IMG/VR virus record: IMGVR_UViG_3300034072_001227
Location: 1 to 61,642 of that record
Reading direction: 5' to 3' (one strand)
Length of the DNA: 61,642 nt
Origin: a virus
Shown here: one piece after another, positions 58,294 through 61,642 of the stretch
Layout of the letters: each line of letters starts with the position of its first letter
How positions within the stretch are numbered: position 1 is the first letter of the stretch
Program-made: the position numbers and the translations under genes
The notes under the pieces: generated by a model
Seen by the model: only the letters and a program-made list of their open reading frames with translations
Database searches by the model: none
What the model was told of the DNA's origin: nothing

Positions 58294-58382
58294 GGGTGGT
58301 CCTTCCATCTGGCACTATCGCCGTCGTGCGCCTGCGCTAGGGCAGGGGCAGGAAGGCGCGCGGGACTGGCCCGCGTCGCCGG
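58294..58382 (-). promoter_or_regulatory. Leader cassette upstream of 58293
   Basis: Leftward: hairpin CGCGGG/CCCGCG with loop CCAGT, then CCCCTGCCCTAGCGC, a weak GCAC/GTGC stem, and CAGATGGAAGGA before the start. Confidence 0.55.
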
Positions 58383-58583
58383 TTATTCCTCCAGATTGTC
58401 CGCCTCCACCCGGATGCCCCGATATTCGGCATCATGCCGCGCATAGGAAGGCAGGCAGGACGGCCTGACATACCAACATGCATTCGCGCTATGCCAATCG
58501 ACTGGAGCGCCCGCCGGGACGTCCACAGTCAGGTTCAAGGCGCCCGGGCCGAAGTCATGGGTAAAGGCGGATTTAACGCGCAT
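58383..58583 (-). CDS. Hypothetical protein
   Basis: Codes for 66 residues from ATG at 58583, with GGGAGG nine bases upstream; a frame extending to 58715 overlaps the neighbour and was rejected. Beta-rich (ALNLTVDVPAGAPVDWHSANACWYV). Unknown. Confidence 0.55.
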   Translation of the reverse strand: MRVKSAFTHDFGPGALNLTVDVPAGAPVDWHSANACWYVRPSCLPSYARHDAEYRGIRVEADNLEE

Positions 58584-58956
58584 TGCGGCAACCTCCCGGC
58601 AATTCCTGATATGCCCCATAAGCGCCCTCGCCTTTCCCGCCCGGGATGGCTGGCCAGCCGTAGGATATGGGCGAAGGGCGAGCGGACCAATCGGACACGC
58701 GCCAGATGGAGCCATCGGGGGCGATGATATCCCGGCCGCCTCCGGCCTTGCTGGCCGCCTGATAGGTCAATTCCCGCGCTTTCACCTGATCGGCGTTTTC
58801 CACCTGCAGGACGCCGCCGACATCATAGCAGCGCTTGCCCATATCGCCGGGCAGTATGCGGCCGATAGCGCCGACGATGCGCCCGGCCTCTTCGCGGTCA
58901 TAGCTATCAAGTGGGGCCGTGTAACGGCTGGCGATAGTGAAGAGATATTTACGCAT
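58573..58956 (-). CDS. Hypothetical protein
   Basis: Codes for 127 residues. Begins RKYLFTIASRYTAPLDSYDREEAGRIV, then YDVGGVLQVENADQVKAREL and a Gly-rich C-terminus. Overlaps both neighbours by about ten bases. Not recognised. Confidence 0.55.
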   Translation of the reverse strand: MRKYLFTIASRYTAPLDSYDREEAGRIVGAIGRILPGDMGKRCYDVGGVLQVENADQVKARELTYQAASKAGGGRDIIAPDGSIWRVSDWSARPSPISYGWPAIPGGKGEGAYGAYQELPGGCRNAR

Positions 58957-59140
58957 TGGCCGCGCCCTCCAGTCGAACGCGCCGGGTCAGGACGCGATAG
59001 TCTCCGCCCTCATTCTCGCGATACTCGCGCAGGCGTGCGCGGATATCGGCGCGCGTGTCTTCCGTGGTCAGGCATTCCCAGCCCTGCCCATAGTTGCCTT
59101 GCAATTCGTATTCGTCGCGGGTTTTGCGCTGATAGGCCAT
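58949..59140 (-). CDS. Small conserved phage protein
   Basis: Codes for 63 residues. The pattern KTRDEYELQGNYGQGWE followed by LREYRENEGGDYRV is one I recall from many unrelated phages and plasmids, without known function. Basic and compact. Confidence 0.65.
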   Translation of the reverse strand: MAYQRKTRDEYELQGNYGQGWECLTTEDTRADIRARLREYRENEGGDYRVLTRRVRLEGAANA

Positions 59141-59143
59141 GGC

Positions 59144-59728
59144 TTAATAATCCTGCGCGGCAAGCTGGAGGGCGGACAGGGCTTCTTGCCCGATCCCGGC
59201 GCGTAATTGCAGGGCGTCGGCCATACATTGCTTGTAAATGGCTTCATCCTTGCGGCTATCGGAATTAAAGCCCAATTCATCGGCCCAATCCTCAAATCGG
59301 GCGTAATTCAGGACATCCGCGTCAATGGCCAGCGAATAGACGACATCCGCCGCCGATGGGGCAGGGATGGCCTTGCCGTTCTGGAACATTGCCAGCCCGC
59401 CCGGCGCGAAAACGGTAATTCTGCCGGTTTCGGTTTCGCGCTCAATCGCCGATGCGCGCAACATGCTATAGGCCGATCCGGCTTGCTTGACGCTGGCCTT
59501 ATAGGCTGGCGCAAGGCCGAATCCCTGCGTGTAGTCGGTGGTGATGATATCCCGATAGCGGTCATCACCTTCACCGTTCTTGTAGCGCTGGACCAGCGTT
59601 ATCCGCCAATTGAGCGAGCGATGATTTTCCGCCGCATTGCGCGACTTGGAGAACGGCACAAATTCAGCCCGGATGGACAGACCAAGGCGTTCAATCGCCT
59701 GCTCTAGGGTTTCCGTTGCCTCGCCCAT
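59144..59728 (-). CDS. Hypothetical protein
   Basis: Codes for 194 residues from ATG at 59728, just after the stop of the 48-residue gene. N-terminal helix, a beta segment with basic residues (NWRITLVQRYKNGEGDDRY), and a helical C-terminal domain (YSLAIDADVLNYARFEDWADELGF). Longer start rejected because it overlaps the upstream gene. Confidence 0.6.
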   Translation of the reverse strand: MGEATETLEQAIERLGLSIRAEFVPFSKSRNAAENHRSLNWRITLVQRYKNGEGDDRYRDIITTDYTQGFGLAPAYKASVKQAGSAYSMLRASAIERETETGRITVFAPGGLAMFQNGKAIPAPSAADVVYSLAIDADVLNYARFEDWADELGFNSDSRKDEAIYKQCMADALQLRAGIGQEALSALQLAAQDY

Positions 59729-59729
59729 C

Positions 59730-59876
59730 TCAGCGGCCCTCCGGTGCGTGGAACCCGTCCAGCGAAGCCGGGAACGCGATGGCAAGGAACAGGCGCGCCG
59801 ACTTGTCGCGGCGCTGCGCCTTGCGGGTCATGCGGCGCGCCTTAGCGCCCGGCAAACGGCTATGATCGATGTGCAT
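59730..59876 (-). CDS. 48-residue basic protein
   Basis: ATG at 59876 after the leader AGATGGAAGGAAACCGCA; stop at 59730-59732. Very basic first half (LPGAKARRMTRKAQRRDKSAR) and a hydrophobic patch (LFLAIAFPASL). The perfect leader and the gap-free fit to the next start indicate a real gene. Possibly nucleic-acid-binding or membrane-active. Confidence 0.65.
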   Translation of the reverse strand: MHIDHSRLPGAKARRMTRKAQRRDKSARLFLAIAFPASLDGFHAPEGR

Positions 59877-59957
59877 TGCGGTTTCCTTCCATCTGGCCTG
59901 CCTCATCAGTAGGGGGCGGCCGCTTCCCCTAGACGCGCCATGGCGGCGCGTTTCGGC
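59877..59957 (-). promoter_or_regulatory. Leader cassette upstream of 59876
   Basis: Leftward: hairpin ACGCGCC/GGCGCGT with 5-nt loop, the sequence GTCTAGGGG, GCGGCCGCCCCCTA, then CAGATGGAAGGA and the start codon. Confidence 0.6.
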
Positions 59958-60722
59958 TTAGATATTGTCGGCGGCGAATTGCTCAATCGGGATGCTTTTG
60001 CCATCGGCCCAATAGTGGAAATTATCCGCGATGGCCGCGCGCAGGGATAGCGCCTCTTGCATAGCGCGCAGATGCTCCTTTACCGCCTTATGCAGCGCCG
60101 CGCAGATAGTCGGCGCGGCCATCGTGCCAGCGCGCCGGGCTGCGCCGATATCCTTAATCAGGGCGCGCGCGCTGGCCTTTTCTTCGCTGGCGGTGTCTTC
60201 TGCATCATGCCAGCCATTGGCCAGATTCCACGCTTGCTGATATTCGTATTCCGTCTCTAGGGATTTATATATCCACCGCGCAAAGTCGCGCATGGCGTCG
60301 ATTATCTCCCCTTCTGCCTCCGATGGGACATAGCGCCCTTGAACCCATGCGCCGCCAGCAACCTCTTTTCCGTCGGCGCGGTCGATATCCACGCGCATCG
60401 TCATTTCATGGCAATAGTGGCCGATGCTGCGCGAAATGGACGCCTCTAGTTGATAGAAATTGCGGGATTGGACGCGCTGCAGCCTATCCGCGATGGCGTG
60501 CAATTCGGTCGCTTTCGGCCATTCCTTGCGGATAGCGGCGGCCGCGCCCTTGGCATAGGCGTAACTTCCCGTGAATGACGCGCCATCGCCTTGAGACCAG
60601 AAGCCGGAAAAGCTGATATCGTCGATATCAATGCCGATAGTGCGCGCCGCGTCCTTCGCGTTGCCATAGACGCCTGCATGCCAGCCATAGTGCGGCGTGT
60701 AGTGTTCATGATTGAATGCCAT
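59958..60722 (-). CDS. Conserved phage protein (FSGFWSQGDGASF family)
   Basis: Codes for 254 residues from ATG at 60722 after AGATGGAAGGATAAGGCA. The N-terminal part (DIDDISFSGFWSQGDGASFTGSYAY, QSRNFYQLEASISR, HYCHEMTMRVDI) is a pattern known in many phage proteins of unknown function, sometimes described as antitoxin-like. The C-terminal part is helical. Probably early and host-directed (inference from position). Confidence 0.65.
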   Translation of the reverse strand: MAFNHEHYTPHYGWHAGVYGNAKDAARTIGIDIDDISFSGFWSQGDGASFTGSYAYAKGAAAAIRKEWPKATELHAIADRLQRVQSRNFYQLEASISRSIGHYCHEMTMRVDIDRADGKEVAGGAWVQGRYVPSEAEGEIIDAMRDFARWIYKSLETEYEYQQAWNLANGWHDAEDTASEEKASARALIKDIGAARRAGTMAAPTICAALHKAVKEHLRAMQEALSLRAAIADNFHYWADGKSIPIEQFAADNI

Positions 60723-60816
60723 TGCCTTATCCTTCCATCTGGGCAGATATCGCCCGCTAGGCGACTGGAGATGCCTCCAGCGGCCAAGGGGGCGGCGGGG
60801 CAAGCCCGCGCGCCAG
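60723..60816 (-). promoter_or_regulatory. Leader cassette upstream of 60722
   Basis: Leftward: GCGGG/CCCGC stem with 5-nt loop, CCCCCTTGGCCGC, a perfect CTGGAG/CTCCAG hairpin, the box CGCCTAGCG, a GGGC/GCCC stem, then AGATGGAAGGATAAGGCA and the ATG. Confidence 0.6.
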
Positions 60817-61002
60817 TTATATGCCGTAGGCCCGCATTTCGTCCCTATGGGCGCAAATCAGCATGCCGGTTATCAGGACCATAAAGCCCGCGACCGTTGC
60901 CCAATATTCGGGCGTGTCGTGAATGGCCGCGCCGAAAGCGTCGCCGATCATGAAAGCCAGCACGCTAAGGGCGATGGCGCGGATTAGGTCTAGGGGTAGC
61001 AT
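60817..61002 (-). CDS. Two-helix membrane protein
   Basis: Codes for 61 residues from ATG at 61002, sharing one base with the upstream stop (TAATG). Hydrophobic segments at about 5-23 and 33-48 form a membrane hairpin. Unknown. Confidence 0.6.
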   Translation of the reverse strand: MLPLDLIRAIALSVLAFMIGDAFGAAIHDTPEYWATVAGFMVLITGMLICAHRDEMRAYGI

Positions 61003-61274
61003 TAGCGCGCCTCCACGTTGCGATTGCGGTAAACGACATAGCCGCCGGTAACGGTCATGATCGGGGGGAACGTGGCGGCAATCGCGCATTTCTTGCGCTC
61101 GATATATTCGCGCATGGCCTGCCCGGCATCTGCCCGGCAACGCACACCCATAGCGTGCCCGGCAATGTTGATCCCGACGATTAGCGCCATATCGTGCAAA
61201 TCGACGCGCTGGCGAAAATAGCGCTGGTCGCGCTTTGCGCAGACCGTCCGAAAGTCATCATGTAGCTTGCTCAT
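61002..61274 (-). CDS. Hypothetical protein
   Basis: Codes for 90 residues. Basic N-terminus, then DMALIVGINIAGHAMGVRC and a hydrophobic/beta C-terminus (IAATFPPIMTVTGGYVVYRNR). Might attach to membrane weakly. Not recognised. Confidence 0.6.
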   Translation of the reverse strand: MSKLHDDFRTVCAKRDQRYFRQRVDLHDMALIVGINIAGHAMGVRCRADAGQAMREYIERKKCAIAATFPPIMTVTGGYVVYRNRNVEAR

Positions 61275-61277
61275 GGC

Positions 61278-61505
61278 TTAGGCCGCCTTTGCGCTAGTGT
61301 TATTATCGAGCCAATCGGCGGCCATTTCGGCACGTTCCGCGTTGCGGATAATCCGCGCAGCGCGCTTGCGTTCATCGGCCGCATGGGCGCGCAGCGACTT
61401 TTGCGCGGAACGGCCGGGCGACAAGAGAAAGTCAATCTGGCCAATGTTATCCTTTACGCATGCATAGGCATGCGCGCCGATCATAAAGCGGACATTGATA
61501 ATCAT
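61278..61505 (-). CDS. Hypothetical protein
   Basis: Codes for 75 residues. Starts IINVRFMIGAHAYACVKDN and continues with a very basic helix (GRSAQKSLRAHAADERKRAARIIRNAERAEM). Two bases after the stop of the gene that crosses the circular join. Unknown. Confidence 0.6.
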   Translation of the reverse strand: MIINVRFMIGAHAYACVKDNIGQIDFLLSPGRSAQKSLRAHAADERKRAARIIRNAERAEMAADWLDNNTSAKAA

Positions 61506-61506
61506 G

Positions 61507-61642
61507 TCACAGACTCCCCATGGCGCGGCGCGCGTTGCGAGCGGCGGCCAGTTCCTTTTTGAACCATTTCACATATTTGGCCGCATAGGTTTTCAGGCGC
61601 TTGGCCGCGCCATCATAGGCCGCCTTGGCTTCGCGATAGGGC
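61507..61642 (-). CDS. 3' end of the gene that crosses the window edge
   Basis: Last 45 codons of the 151-residue hypothetical protein whose 5' part is at 1-447. The extra codons beyond base 1 are AGT, CTG and TGA (61507-61515). Present twice only because the window repeats 127 bases. Confidence 0.8.
   Translation of the reverse strand, partial: PYREAKAAYDGAAKRLKTYAAKYVKWFKKELAAARNARRAMGSL
61516..61642. repeat. Terminal direct repeat, right copy
   Basis: Identical to bases 1-127. It lies inside the 3' part of the gene that begins at 447 on the minus strand, so the two ends of the window are the same locus seen twice. Confidence 0.95.

Noticed and set aside
58027-58308. ATG inside the AGATGGAAGGA leader as the true start of several genes
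   Set aside because: It is in frame for some genes (for example 58293) but out of frame or immediately stopped in others (60722, 824), so the shared function is ribosome binding.
1-61642. CRISPR array, insertion sequence or transposase
   Set aside because: No regularly spaced identical repeats of CRISPR length and no DDE or serine transposase motif were seen.
1-61642. Integrase and attachment site (temperate phage)
   Set aside because: No tyrosine or serine recombinase motif was found in the proteins read. Divergent regulators alone do not prove lysogeny.

Overview
The window is the complete genome of a tailed bacteriophage. The first 127 bases are repeated exactly as the last 127 bases, and a gene cut at the left edge finishes across the join, so the molecule is circular or circularly permuted with a unit length of 61,515 bp. 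It is GC-rich. The host is probably an alphaproteobacterium (Sphingomonadaceae would fit), inferred from GC content, a MucR/Ros-type regulator and general protein style; this is not proven. No integrase, excisionase or CI-type repressor with a peptidase domain was seen, so a lytic or non-integrating life style is likelier.

Layout. (1) 13.4 kb down to 1.5 kb, leftward: a tightly overlapping early-type operon. It starts at a divergent control region (13403-13622) and carries several conserved unknowns, a RecT annealing protein, an HU-like protein, many small zinc-knuckle proteins, a Lar-like protein, an acyl carrier protein, an HNH nuclease, a LexA-type winged-helix protein and an intrinsic terminator at 1449-1481. 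(2) 13.6-19.1 kb, rightward: a YdaS/Cro-like HTH protein, a RuvC-like resolvase, an MT-A70 adenine methyltransferase, a DnaB-like helicase, a structured 640-bp gap and a replication-organizer-like protein. (3) 19.1-37.3 kb, rightward: a lambda-type morphogenesis module (TerS, GpA-type TerL, gpW-like protein, portal, S49 protease, scaffold, decoration protein, major capsid protein, FII-like joining protein, tail terminator candidate, tail tube, tail assembly chaperones made by -1 frameshifting, tape measure). Tail tube and chaperones are separated by a terminator, a tiny lipoprotein gene and tRNA-Trp and tRNA-Gln genes. (4) 37.4-47.8 kb: a 2267-residue tail-tip/central-fibre protein with six carbohydrate-binding-like modules, plus accessory tip proteins. 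(5) 47.9-50.6 kb: a run of small membrane proteins (holin candidates) and an N-acetylmuramidase endolysin, ending in a bidirectional terminator. (6) 61.5 kb down to 50.7 kb, leftward, and joined through the circle to 1-824: about 27 mostly unknown small genes, with an ATP-dependent DNA ligase, a MucR-like regulator and an HNH nuclease. Many of these genes are preceded by the same ribosome-binding leader, AGATGGAAGGA, behind hairpin-bearing spacers.

How it works together: the leftward arms look like early takeover, recombination and regulation genes, and the rightward arm replicates, packages and lyses. The strongest new observations are a canonical -1 frameshift site with a two-tier stem-loop in the tail chaperone gene (31615-31680), a phage-borne acyl carrier protein, the repeated leader/hairpin cassettes of the right arm, the six-module fibre, and a membrane-anchored miniprotein that carries the fibre's own coiled-coil repeat.
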